Source: Janthinobacterium sp. TB1-E2 (GTDB lineage Bacteria; Pseudomonadota; Gammaproteobacteria; Burkholderiales; Burkholderiaceae_D). From it: DNA of 64,000 nucleotides. Positions 1 through 8,342 of this stretch are shown one piece after another. The DNA is taken from assembly GCF_036885605.1 (NCBI RefSeq), contig NZ_CP142523.1:4030001-4094000 (forward strand). The letters run 5' to 3'. The notes beneath the pieces are model-generated. The model was not told where the DNA came from. It saw only the letters and a program-made list of their open reading frames with translations, and ran no database searches. The translations under genes and the position numbers were made by a program. The first letter of the stretch is position 1. Every line of letters starts with the position of its first letter.

Positions 1-730
1 ACTGGGGAATGGCGCGCTGATCGCCCACCACCAGCGCCACGATCACGCCCGCATACTGCTTGCCTTCCAGGCTGCGGGCGATGCGCGCGCGCAGGGCTGC
101 GCGGCTGGCCTCCACCACGTTGCCGAAGCCGGGCACGAAGGCAGCCAGGCGCAGGTTCGGCATGTCCGCGCGCGGCTGCGGCCGCACATAACCGGTGGCG
201 CGCACGCCCTGCTCCAGCAGCCACGCCTCGTAATCGAAACCCATGGGATTCGCATTGCCGTGCGGACGCTGCAGCCGCACCGTGAGGCGCCAGCGCTCGC
301 CCGGCTGCACGTCGCCCACGGCGTTCGTCACTGCATCGCGAAAACCCGCGTACCAGGACAGGGCGATCAAGGGCGGCACCTTCGCCCCAACCGCCTTTTC
401 TACGGCAAAGTTGAAGCGCACGCCCTGCTCGAAGCGGTAGGGCAAGCTGGCGATGGTGCCCGTAACAACAATGTCCTGCCCTTCGTCAGCCAGCGCCAGT
501 TGCGGCGCCATGGCCGCCTGGGCCAGCCACGCGGCCCAGTAAAAGCCGAGGCCTACGCCAGCGGCGAGCGCAACAACGCAGCGCCAGCGCGCGTAGCGAC
601 GCAGCGCCAGACTAGCCGTCAACCCTGCACCAGCAATTACCCACAGCAGCGCGCCCGCCTGCGCAGGCAAGCTTGCCTGCGTCTGCAACCAGGCGGCGCC
701 AGCGGCAAAGCCGAGTATCAGGGTGCGCAT
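1..730 (-). CDS. comEC: ComEC/Rec2 DNA-uptake channel, N-terminal part (cut by window edge)
   Basis: About 243 residues read leftwards from ATG at 730 and run off the left edge without a stop. Two hydrophobic helices near the N-terminus are followed by an OB-like region and the stretch RPHGNANPMGFDYEAW, then GVRATGYVR. These are highly typical of the DUF4131 domain at the start of ComEC proteins. The family forms the inner-membrane pore that passes single-stranded DNA into the cytoplasm in natural transformation. The competence and metallo-beta-lactamase domains would lie outside the window. The next gene is divergent, so both promoters should lie in 731-933. Confidence 0.88.
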   Translation of the reverse strand, partial: MRTLILGFAAGAAWLQTQASLPAQAGALLWVIAGAGLTASLALRRYARWRCVVALAAGVGLGFYWAAWLAQAAMAPQLALADEGQDIVVTGTIASLPYRFEQGVRFNFAVEKAVGAKVPPLIALSWYAGFRDAVTNAVGDVQPGERWRLTVRLQRPHGNANPMGFDYEAWLLEQGVRATGYVRPQPRADMPNLRLAAFVPGFGNVVEASRAALRARIARSLEGKQYAGVIVALVVGDQRAIPQ

Positions 731-933
731 AGGGAGGCAGAATCAAGGCAGAATCAGCTCGTTGCGAAAAGGGCTCAGCTACTGTGATCGCTTTCGACTG
801 TTTGCCGTCTGATCTGGCGCAATGATGCCAAGGATAGAAGTTCAGCACACCATCCGGCACCACCGCAGGCGAAACTTCCCCCATGCTAAGATGGCCATCC
901 GGCGCCTGGGCGCCACGACTTAGCGGACCTGGC

Positions 934-1767
934 ATGACCCCACTGACAGCGGCCGAAACCTATTTGCAAGACTTTCACCAAAGACAAGTCGGCGCGACCA
1001 GCGCCGCGTTTGCCCATCTGCCGGCCAGTTCGCCTGTCGGGAGTTGGGCTTCGTCCTACGAAGTGTTGACCAGCCTGATACCGGCCGTGGACACGCCCTT
1101 GACCGTACTCGACCTGGCCTGCGGCGATGGCCATCTGCTGGGTTTGCTGGCAGCCAGGCGGCAGCCCCGGCTGCAACTGCTCGGCGTCGACATGAGCCAG
1201 GGTGAACTGGCTGCCGCGCGCGCCGCCCTGCCGGCCTCCGTGCGGCTGCTGCATGGCCGCGGCCAGGCGCTGGAACTGCCATCGGCCAGCGTCGATTATC
1301 TCGTCTCGCACATGGCGCTGATGCTGATGGACGACATCGAACGAGTCGTGCGCGAAATGCGCCGCGTGCTGCGTCCCGATGGTCACTTTGCGGCCATCGT
1401 CGGCCGCACTTTCCTGCTGGGCGAAGTCAACGACGTTTTCATGCGCGTGTTCAAGCCCATCGCCAGCACCGAGCTGCCGCCGCTGCGCTTTGGTGACCGC
1501 CGCACAGGGTCCGAAGCGGGCTGGCGCGGGCTGCTCGATGGCGCGTTTGCGGACGTCGAATTCGACGACATCGACGTACCATGGACGCCCACGCCGAGCG
1601 AACTGTGGACGGCCCTGCTGGACACCTACGATATCGACCGCCTGGACGACGGCGCCAGGCAACGCCTGCGCAACGCGTTCCTGGATGCCGTGGCGCCGCT
1701 GCAAACCGGTGACGGATTGATCGCCACCGGCTGGGGGCTACGCGCCGTACGCGCTCGGGCGGCCTGA
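934..1767 (+). CDS. Class I SAM-dependent methyltransferase
   Basis: The product is 277 residues if started at ATG 934 (MTPLTAAETY). An upstream in-frame ATG at 883 would add a low-complexity leader that looks non-coding. Motif I, VLDLACGDGHLLGLL, lies near residues 55-70, followed by an acidic strand end (LLGVDMSQ) and the post-motif region DYLVSHMALMLMDD, the layout of Methyltransf_11 family enzymes. The substrate cannot be read from the sequence. It is divergent from comEC, and the downstream small gene is on the other strand, so it appears monocistronic. Confidence 0.8.
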   Translation: MTPLTAAETYLQDFHQRQVGATSAAFAHLPASSPVGSWASSYEVLTSLIPAVDTPLTVLDLACGDGHLLGLLAARRQPRLQLLGVDMSQGELAAARAALPASVRLLHGRGQALELPSASVDYLVSHMALMLMDDIERVVREMRRVLRPDGHFAAIVGRTFLLGEVNDVFMRVFKPIASTELPPLRFGDRRTGSEAGWRGLLDGAFADVEFDDIDVPWTPTPSELWTALLDTYDIDRLDDGARQRLRNAFLDAVAPLQTGDGLIATGWGLRAVRARAA

Positions 1768-1843
1768 ACTGCCATCGTCGCCAGTGACTGCCGGCATCAC
1801 CGGCAACAGGCCGCGATAGTGGCTGCCACTGCGCGCAGCACTG

Positions 1844-2032
1844 CTACTGTCCATTGCAGGTTTGCTGGCAGGCGGACCGTTCGGCGTTGCACTCTGCTTG
1901 AGCGGTACCGCCAGCAATGCAAGCACGCCATTCGGCAGCACAGGCGCTAGCGCAGCTTGCAAAGGCTGGCGTCGCGGTCACCGCCAAACCAAGGCCGGAC
2001 GCAAAAAGAAATGCAGCGAGCTTTTTATTCAT
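1844..2032 (-). CDS. Small secreted six-cysteine peptide, predicted disulfide-zipped helical hairpin
   Basis: This 62-residue product starts at ATG 2032, preceded by GGAGAACACC as a good ribosome-binding site. Residues 1-25 form a clear Sec signal peptide ending ATPAFA. The mature 37 residues contain six cysteines with mirror-symmetric spacing CX3CX6CX9CX6CX3C. In a helix, positions i, i+4 and i+11 lie on one face, so the two halves could form antiparallel helices joined by three nested disulfides across a Gly-Gly turn. That arrangement is inference. I do not recognise the family and cannot assign a function. It was missed at full length because an in-frame upstream ATG extends the frame to 2104. 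Confidence 0.7.
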   Translation of the reverse strand: MNKKLAAFLFASGLGLAVTATPAFASCASACAAEWRACIAGGTAQAECNAERSACQQTCNGQ

Positions 2033-2829
2033 GGTGTTCTCCAAAGTTGGATGGCTGATGAATCCCTGCGCGCGCCATCGACTGGCGCAGGGCCACATAC
2101 ACAAGTATGTCGGGTGTCATCGCAAGCTGGCCGTGCGTCAGCGCGAAGTGAAAAGTCCTGCGGCCGCCAGCGGATACTGGAGCACCGCCAAATCAAAGCC
2201 GTTCATATAAACGCGGCGCGTCCCGGCCGATAGCCAGACCAGCATCCATAATAATGCCGCGCATCGCCGTCAATTTCCGATATGTTGAAAACATGCGAAA
2301 ATTCTCCTCGCGAAATCTGAGGTCATGATCAGCCCGCCATTATTAATTGTCAAGACAATTCAATTCATTTCGTACTATCGAATAATTTCTCGCGCAATGA
2401 AAAATACGGTCGCAATAAAATCGATAGAATGGGAAGGTTCGCTCAGTCATGCCGGCTGCTGCTGGCGCATGGGAGCGCGACGACAACGACTCACTGCCTG
2501 GCAGACGCAAGAAAACAATCTGCACGTGATACGAATATCATCACCATGGATATCAATAGAAACTTACTCTTTGTCATTATCGGCAGTTAAATTTTAATAA
2601 TAAAATTCACAGAATAAAACAAACTTAATAAAAATACATTCACTAAATTCCGGACGAATAAAATTCAGAGAAAAGAAAATGATAAAACACGAAGCACCAG
2701 ATATCGCACTCCGTGTTCAAGCAAATTGAATTCGACACAATGGAAGCGCCGCGCTGAATGCCTGCCAGTTTTTTATCCGGGCCGGGGAATCAGCACTTTA
2801 AGAATCAGCGCTCCTGCCACAGCCACTCC
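2033..2829. other. Gene-poor, partly AT-rich intergenic region
   Basis: No convincing gene is visible in about 800 bases. Roughly 2230-2760 is strikingly AT-rich compared with the surrounding GC-rich DNA and has no codon bias in any frame. A perfect 7-bp inverted repeat, AATTGTC-AA-GACAATT, lies at 2345-2360. The region may hold regulatory DNA, a small RNA or the remains of inserted DNA; the sequence alone does not decide. Confidence 0.5.
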
Positions 2830-2868
2830 GTGCGCCGCAAAAAATCTTTGCCCGGCGCACGGTATAAT
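2830..2868 (+). promoter_or_regulatory. Putative promoter with inverted repeat upstream of the SUV3-like helicase
   Basis: TATAAT at 2863-2868 lies about 32 bases before the helicase ATG. Directly upstream is an inverted repeat, GTGCGCCG (2830-2837) and CGGCGCAC (2853-2860), which covers the -35 area. No good -35 hexamer is visible, so the repeat may be an operator or activator site. The -10 call is moderate; the role of the repeat is inference. Confidence 0.45.
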
Positions 2869-2900
2869 CGGCCTCGCTTACTTCAACACCCAGGCACGAC

Positions 2901-4886
2901 ATGACTTCCTCCCCGCTTCCTCCCGATACATCCACCGACATCTCCGACAGCAGCGACGACAATAACGACGCTACCCTCGTCGCGGAACTGGGGGAGCTGG
3001 CCGAGCATATCCGCCTCGTCAAGATGGAAGGCCGCGTCTTCGTGCGCTTTTCCGGCGTAGTCAAGGCGGCCCATCTGGTGGTGCCGTATGCGCTGGTGCC
3101 GGCACAGGGCGTGCTGGCGCGACCGGCCAAGTGGCGCAAAATGGACCGCGAGGCCAAGCTGGCCCTTGTGCGCGAACGGGCCGGCGCGGCCGTGTTCGAG
3201 GAGCTGCGCCAGCATGTGATCGACTTCGTCGCCGATATCGCAGGCCTGAGCGAGGACGTGGACACGGACCCGATGGTTTTCCTGCACACCTTGGCCGACA
3301 TGCAGACGTCGGAGCCGGCGGGCATGGTGTTCGACCGCATCCGCCAGCGCTTCAATCACGCCATCGAGCGCCAGCAGGAAGAACAGCACGCGGCGCGCAC
3401 GCGCCAGAGCATCAACCTGGCCGAGTATCCGGCCTCGTTCGAGATGGCGCGCCGCCTGCCGCGCCGCTTCATCGCGCTGCTGGGTCCGACGAACTCCGGC
3501 AAGACGCACCGCGCCATGGAAGCGCTGGTCAAGGCAAAGAGCGGCATCTACCTGGCGCCCTTGCGATTGCTGGCCCTGGAAAACTACGAGCGCTTGCAGG
3601 AAGCCGCGCCGCACGGCAAACCGCTGGCAGTGAGCCTGATCACGGGCGAGGAACGCCGGGTCGTCGACGGCGCCACGCACGTGGCCAGCACGGTGGAAAT
3701 GCTGGACACGAAAACCGTCGTCGAAGTAGCCGTCATCGATGAAATCCAGATGCTGGCCGACCCTGATCGGGGTGCCGCGTGGACGGCGGCCGTGTGCGGC
3801 GCGCCGGCCCACACCGTGTATCTGGTAGGAGCCCCCGAAGCGCGGCGCGCGATCGAGGCGCTGGCCGAGCGCCTCGAATGCCCGCTGGAAGTGCACGTAT
3901 TAAAACGCATGGCGCCCTTGTCGATGGAGCCTACGGCCGTACGCAAGGTGCGCAACCTGCGCCGCGGCGACGCCGTCATCGCCTTTTCGCGCCGCGAAGT
4001 GCTGATGTGGCGCGACATGATCACGGAAACGGGGCTGTCGGTGGCCACCGTCTACGGCAACCTGTCGCCCGAAGTGCGGCGCGCGCAGGCGCAGCGCTTC
4101 CGCGACGGCACGGCCGATATCGTTGTCGGCACGGATGCGCTGGCGATGGGACTGAACATGCCGATCGCGCGCATCGTGATGACCACCTGCGTCAAATACA
4201 ATGGCCGCGAAGAGGAAGAGATTTCGGCCGCGCTGGCGCGCCAGATCGCCGGGCGCGCGGGCCGCTATGGCGTGCATGAAGAGGGACTCGTGGCCGGCTA
4301 CGACAACGAGACGCATGAAGTAATGCGCGCCCTGCTCAAGGAAAAACTGCACCCGCTGAACACGAGCGGCTTTGCCGTGGCGCCGTCGCTCGAGCATCTG
4401 CACCGCATTTCATCGGTGACGGGCGAACTGTCGCTGTCAAAACTGCTGCGCCGCTTCATCCACAATATCGACGTGCCGGACGGCTTCTTCTTCCCCCGCA
4501 TTACGGAAGACCAGAAGGAACGCGCCGTCTGGCTCGATACCCTGCCCCTGTCCGTGGCCGACAAGTTTACCTTGTCGCTGGTACCGATATCGAGCAAGGT
4601 GCCGTCCTTGCAAACGGCGTGGGAACACTGGGCGAAGAATCTGTCGCAGGGAAAAGTCAGCACCCTGCGCCAGCATGCGTACGGCGGAGGGACGCAGAAT
4701 CTGCAGCAGGTGGAAGACACTTGCCGCTACTACTCGGCGTATGCGTGGCTCAGCTACCGCCTGCCCGAATTCTTCCCCGATATCGACGTGGCGCAAAACC
4801 TGTCGCGCGATGCGTCGGAGCGGGTCGATTCCATCCTGCGCGCGCACAATGCGGCCTCGCGCGGACGCTCGAAGAAATTCAGGTAA
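2901..4886 (+). CDS. SUV3-like DExH RNA helicase
   Basis: The 661-residue protein carries GPTNSGKT near residue 195, the unusual Walker A motif typical of the SUV3 helicase family. A DEIQ Walker B follows near 278 and a motif VI with QIAGRAGRYG near 447. The N-terminal 190 residues are acidic then helical, and the C-terminal part resembles the SUV3 C-terminal region. Eukaryotic SUV3 unwinds RNA in the mitochondrial degradosome with a 3'-5' exonuclease; a role in RNA turnover here is inferred. It is flanked by a convergent Tae4-like gene ending 3 bases from its stop. Confidence 0.8.
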   Translation: MTSSPLPPDTSTDISDSSDDNNDATLVAELGELAEHIRLVKMEGRVFVRFSGVVKAAHLVVPYALVPAQGVLARPAKWRKMDREAKLALVRERAGAAVFEELRQHVIDFVADIAGLSEDVDTDPMVFLHTLADMQTSEPAGMVFDRIRQRFNHAIERQQEEQHAARTRQSINLAEYPASFEMARRLPRRFIALLGPTNSGKTHRAMEALVKAKSGIYLAPLRLLALENYERLQEAAPHGKPLAVSLITGEERRVVDGATHVASTVEMLDTKTVVEVAVIDEIQMLADPDRGAAWTAAVCGAPAHTVYLVGAPEARRAIEALAERLECPLEVHVLKRMAPLSMEPTAVRKVRNLRRGDAVIAFSRREVLMWRDMITETGLSVATVYGNLSPEVRRAQAQRFRDGTADIVVGTDALAMGLNMPIARIVMTTCVKYNGREEEEISAALARQIAGRAGRYGVHEEGLVAGYDNETHEVMRALLKEKLHPLNTSGFAVAPSLEHLHRISSVTGELSLSKLLRRFIHNIDVPDGFFFPRITEDQKERAVWLDTLPLSVADKFTLSLVPISSKVPSLQTAWEHWAKNLSQGKVSTLRQHAYGGGTQNLQQVEDTCRYYSAYAWLSYRLPEFFPDIDVAQNLSRDASERVDSILRAHNAASRGRSKKFR

Positions 4887-4889
4887 ACG

Positions 4890-5363
4890 TCAACGGATTG
4901 GCCAGAACCAGACCTCGCCACAATCCCAGTAGCATTCGGTGCCGCAGATCTTCACGTCGATGGAGGGCAACAGGATGTCGATATGCCCACCGGCACCACC
5001 CAGGTAGCCGGGAATGCGGAAGAAGGCGACGATGCCCTGGCGCTGGCCGATGCCTTCGATGGCCGCATCGGCAGCGAATTTTTCGGGTGCGCCAAACATC
5101 GACGGGCTGGCCAGCATGTGCGCCAGCTTGGCCTGCCCCGGCTCGATCAGCGCGCCCTTGAACGGTCCCTTGCGGATGGCCATGCGGCCCTTGACCTGGA
5201 CGCCGGCCTTGATCAGGGCCAGGCTGACGCGGATGGCGCAGGTGTTGGCAAAGCTGTCCTTGCCGATCAAGTCTTCCCAGCCGATTTCGCGGAACAGGGC
5301 CGCCTGGTCGACGGCGTCCACGCTCGAGTAATTTTCATGCAGATTGATGAATGCAGGTTTCAC
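4890..5363 (-). CDS. tae4: Tae4-family type VI secretion amidase effector
   Basis: The 157-residue protein matches Tae4 in length and layout. It opens MKPAFINLHENYSS, has the catalytic-cysteine block NTCAIRVSLAL with Cys42, the histidine block GGHIDIL with His127, a Cys140/Cys144 pair, and the C-terminal signature EVWFWPI. Tae4 enzymes are type VI secretion effectors that cut the D-Glu to meso-DAP peptide bond of peptidoglycan in rival cells. There is no signal peptide, as expected for a T6SS cargo. No Tai4 immunity gene or T6SS gene lies nearby: the next gene is a sugar dehydrogenase on the same strand, and the helicase converges. It is therefore an orphan within this window. Confidence 0.87.
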   Translation of the reverse strand: MKPAFINLHENYSSVDAVDQAALFREIGWEDLIGKDSFANTCAIRVSLALIKAGVQVKGRMAIRKGPFKGALIEPGQAKLAHMLASPSMFGAPEKFAADAAIEGIGQRQGIVAFFRIPGYLGGAGGHIDILLPSIDVKICGTECYWDCGEVWFWPIR

Positions 5364-5480
5364 GCCAGCCTCCCGTCGTCCCTGGTCGACAGGAACATCA
5401 GGCCGATTGTAGGACGATACGGCCGCCCTGCACTGAGCGAGGTCAAGCGTAAGCCGACAACACCTGTAACGCCAACAATG

Positions 5481-5522
5481 ATGTCGGATTACGCGCGGCC
5501 TTGCCCCGCTAATCCGACCTAC
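5481..5522. repeat. REP-like palindromic repeat
   Basis: The arms GTCGGATTA (5483-5491) and TAATCCGAC (5510-5518) enclose a GC-rich core with CGCG/CCCCGC pairing, giving a stable hairpin in the spacer between the sugar dehydrogenase and tae4. From memory, very similar palindromes occur many times in Oxalobacteraceae and other GC-rich genomes. It could also end transcription or stabilise mRNA 3' ends of the leftward unit. Confidence 0.7.
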
Positions 5523-5542
5523 ACGTACGAGACCGGTGAAAG

Positions 5543-6775
5543 TTATGGTTTGCCCGGCGCCGTATAATGCAATTTCAGCACCAGCCCATTATGGTCGTCA
5601 GCCATATAAATATCGCCGTCCTGCCCCAGCTTCACGTCGACGGGCGCGCCCCTGCCCTGCTTGCCCTTGCGCTCCCAGTTGCTGATCAACTCGACGGACT
5701 TGCCCAGCGGCGCACCGGCCTTGTCGGGCAGCAGGGCCACCAGGCGGTGGCCATTGCTGCGGTAGCCGTGGTAGCCGATGATCAGGCTATTCTTGTACAG
5801 CGCCGGGAAGCGGCTGGCCGTGTAAAAGGTCATACCCAGCGGCGCGGCGTGGCCTGGCAGCAGGCGCTCGGGCGCCGCATATTGGGCGTCGCAAGCCGTC
5901 TTCGGATATTCGGGACTGGCGACATTGTCGTCATAGCAGTACGGCCAGCCGTAGTGCCGGTCGGACTTGATCAGGTTGAGTTCCTCGTGCGGCAGGTTCT
6001 CGTCGCTTTTCAACTGCGGCATGGCGGCCTGGATGGCGTCGCGCGAGTTTTCCGCCTGCCACAGCTCGCCCGTCGCAGGGTGAAAAGCCAGTGCCATCGA
6101 ATTGCGCAAGCCGCGCGCATGCGTGCGCCAGCTTGTCACCGTGCCAGCCGGCCAGGCCATCGTGTATTCGCGGATGGCGCCCAGCGCTTCCAGTCCCTCC
6201 GCCGAAGGACAGGCTTTGGTTGGATCGGGCGCCTTGCCGTCGTTCTCGCAATGGTCGGTGCTCGAGCCCACGTTCACGTACAGGTCGCCCTTGGGGCTGA
6301 AGCGCATATTCGTCAGCAGGTGCAAACCGAGGCCCGGCAGGCGCGGCGTCTTGGCCGTGCCGCCGATCACGTCGGTGAGCTTGCGGGTGGTGTCGCGCAG
6401 GTCGAAGCGGAAGATGCGCCCTACTTCGCCCACGTAGACCATGCCGTCCGGTCCCTGCACGATGCCGTTCGGGCGATCGAGCTTGTCGAGCAGCAGCTTG
6501 CGCTCGTAGCCGCCACCGGCCGCCTTGGGCTGCAACAGCCACAATTTACCCTGCTTCGGCGCCCATCCCGTCATGTCGGTGACGAGGATATCGCCATTCG
6601 TCAGCGGCAGCACGCCGCGGGGGAATTTCAGGCCGTCGGCCAGCACGGCCACGCAAAAGCCGGCCGGCGTGGTCACGTCGAGGCGCGGCAAGCCATCGCA
6701 CTGGGCGCCGGTCGCCGCCATAACGGGAGCGAACGCACCGGACAGGCAGGCGGCCAGGATGATCTTGTTATTCAT
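5543..6775 (-). CDS. PQQ-type sorbosone/glucose dehydrogenase family beta-propeller protein, exported
   Basis: The 410-residue product starts with a Sec signal peptide (MNNKIILAACLSGAFAPVMA). The body has the repeats of the glucose/sorbosone dehydrogenase beta-propeller: FPRGVLPLTNGDILVTDM, RPNGIVQGPDGMVYVGEV, GLRNSMALAFHPATGELW and GYHGYRSNGHR. The family uses PQQ in the periplasm to oxidise sugars or aldoses; the substrate here is not predictable. Its start lies 7 bases after the tatD stop, so it probably ends a lolC-lolE-lolD-tatD operon. Confidence 0.8.
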   Translation of the reverse strand: MNNKIILAACLSGAFAPVMAATGAQCDGLPRLDVTTPAGFCVAVLADGLKFPRGVLPLTNGDILVTDMTGWAPKQGKLWLLQPKAAGGGYERKLLLDKLDRPNGIVQGPDGMVYVGEVGRIFRFDLRDTTRKLTDVIGGTAKTPRLPGLGLHLLTNMRFSPKGDLYVNVGSSTDHCENDGKAPDPTKACPSAEGLEALGAIREYTMAWPAGTVTSWRTHARGLRNSMALAFHPATGELWQAENSRDAIQAAMPQLKSDENLPHEELNLIKSDRHYGWPYCYDDNVASPEYPKTACDAQYAAPERLLPGHAAPLGMTFYTASRFPALYKNSLIIGYHGYRSNGHRLVALLPDKAGAPLGKSVELISNWERKGKQGRGAPVDVKLGQDGDIYMADDHNGLVLKLHYTAPGKP

Positions 6776-6782
6776 TGTGGTC

Positions 6783-7583
6783 TCATTCCATCAAAGGTAG
6801 TCGGGGCATGACGGCGCGCGCATTGGCGCTGGTGGCAACGGCCACGTCGGCCAATGCCAGGCCGCGCAGCTCGGCCAGCACGGCGCCGATGCGCGGCAAT
6901 TCTTCGGGGCTGTTGCGGCCAGGGTGTATCCAGGCCGGGGAAATATCGGGCGCGTCCGTCTCCAGCACGATGGCGTCCAGTGGCAATTCCGTGGCCATGC
7001 GGCGTATCTGCAGCGCCCGGGTAAAGGTCATGGCGCCGCCAAACCCCAGCTTGAAACCGAGGTCGATATAGCCCTGCGCCTGCTGGAAGCTACCATTGAA
7101 CGCATGGGCGATGCCGCCGTTCGGACGGATCTGGCGCGCGTGCTTGAGGACGATATCCTGCGAGCGGCGCACGTGGGTGAGCACGGGCAGGTCGAAGTCG
7201 CGGGCGATTCTCAGCTGCTCGCGCAGGAAGTGTTCCTGCTTGGCGCGCATGGCCGGTTCGCACAGCATGGGAATGAAGAAATCGAGGCCGATTTCGCCGA
7301 TGGCGACAAAACGCGGGTCATTCATGGCCAGCGCCACGGCCTCGCGCAGCGCGATCAAATCGTCATCCGTAGCGTGCGGCACGTAGATCGGGTGGATGCC
7401 AAGCGCATAGCAGGCGTTGGGCGCCGCTACCGCCAAGTCGCGCACGATGGCGAAATTGGCCCGTTCGACGGCGGGAATGACGATCATGCCCACGCCCTGC
7501 TGCTGGGCGCGCGCCGCCACCTGCAGCGATTCGCTGCCGAATTCATGCGCGTCGAGGTGGCAGTGCGTGTCGATCCACAGCAT
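6783..7583 (-). CDS. tatD: TatD-family metal-dependent deoxyribonuclease/hydrolase
   Basis: The 266-residue protein starts IDTHCHLD, giving the His-x-His metal motif, and later has VAIGEIGLDFF, a histidine in THVRRSQD, and ETDAPDISP with the final metal-binding Asp. This is the complete TatD/YcfH signature. Family members are TIM-barrel nucleases with 3'-5' DNA exonuclease or phosphoesterase activity. It lies 9 bases downstream of lolD and 7 bases upstream of the dehydrogenase gene, suggesting one transcript. Confidence 0.9.
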   Translation of the reverse strand: MLWIDTHCHLDAHEFGSESLQVAARAQQQGVGMIVIPAVERANFAIVRDLAVAAPNACYALGIHPIYVPHATDDDLIALREAVALAMNDPRFVAIGEIGLDFFIPMLCEPAMRAKQEHFLREQLRIARDFDLPVLTHVRRSQDIVLKHARQIRPNGGIAHAFNGSFQQAQGYIDLGFKLGFGGAMTFTRALQIRRMATELPLDAIVLETDAPDISPAWIHPGRNSPEELPRIGAVLAELRGLALADVAVATSANARAVMPRLPLME

Positions 7584-7592
7584 GGCGGCTCC

Positions 7593-8342
7593 TTAGTATT
7601 GGTACGGTTGCAGCCCTTCGTCCGTCAGACGCAGCACGCGGTCGCAGCGCTTGGCCAGTTCGATATCGTGCGTGACGATGACGAAGGCCGTGCCCAGGGT
7701 ACGCGACAGTTCCAGCATCAGGTCGAAAATCTGTTCGGCCGTGGCGTGATCGAGATTGCCCGTCGGTTCATCGGCCAGCACGCAGGCCGGCTGCGTGACG
7801 AGGGCGCGGGCCAGGGCCACGCGCTGGCGCTCGCCGCCCGACAATTCACCGGGCGTGTGCGTGACCCGCTTGGCCAGGTTGACGCGCGTGAGGATCTGCT
7901 GCGCCAGCTCGGTGGCGGGTGCGCGCTTCATGCGCCGTATCATCAGTGGCATGGCGACGTTGTCGAGCGCGGAAAACTCGGGCAGCAGGTGGTGGAACTG
8001 GTACACAAAACCCAGCGAGGCGTTGCGCAAGTCGCCGCGCGCCTTTTCGCTCAGATTGGCGAAGTCCTTGCCCAGCAAGGTGACCTTGCCGCTGGTGGGC
8101 GTATCGAGGCCGCCCAGCAAGTGCAGCAGGGTCGATTTGCCGGAACCGGAGGCGCCGACGATGGCGACGCGTTCGCCACGGTGAACGTCGATATCGATGC
8201 CGGCCAGCACCTGCACCTTATAGCTGCCCTGCGTGAAAGTCTTGCCCAGGCCGCGGCAGGAAAGGACGGCGGAATCGGCGGAAGCGCCGTTGGAGGCAGG
8301 TTTGTTCAGATCGGTCATGGTCGTAGTCAGTGGTTTATTCAT
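7593..8342 (-). CDS. lolD: LolD, ATPase of the lipoprotein-releasing ABC system
   Basis: The 249-residue ABC ATPase has Walker [10 protein letters not shown], signature [15 protein letters not shown] and Walker [12 protein letters not shown]. It is closest to the LolD/MacB group ([20 protein letters not shown]). LolD powers transfer of outer-membrane lipoproteins from the inner membrane to LolA. The ATG at 8342 overlaps the stop of the upstream lolC/E gene by 8 bases, consistent with translational coupling. An internal ATG at 8318 lacks a better ribosome-binding site. Confidence 0.92.
   Translation of the reverse strand: MNKPLTTTMTDLNKPASNGASADSAVLSCRGLGKTFTQGSYKVQVLAGIDIDVHRGERVAIVGASGSGKSTLLHLLGGLDTPTSGKVTLLGKDFANLSEKARGDLRNASLGFVYQFHHLLPEFSALDNVAMPLMIRRMKRAPATELAQQILTRVNLAKRVTHTPGELSGGERQRVALARALVTQPACVLADEPTGNLDHATAEQIFDLMLELSRTLGTAFVIVTHDIELAKRCDRVLRLTDEGLQPYQY

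Noticed and set aside
2325-2597. A 90-codon frame in the AT-rich gap
   Set aside because: No ribosome-binding site, no codon bias and no motif; AT-rich random frame.
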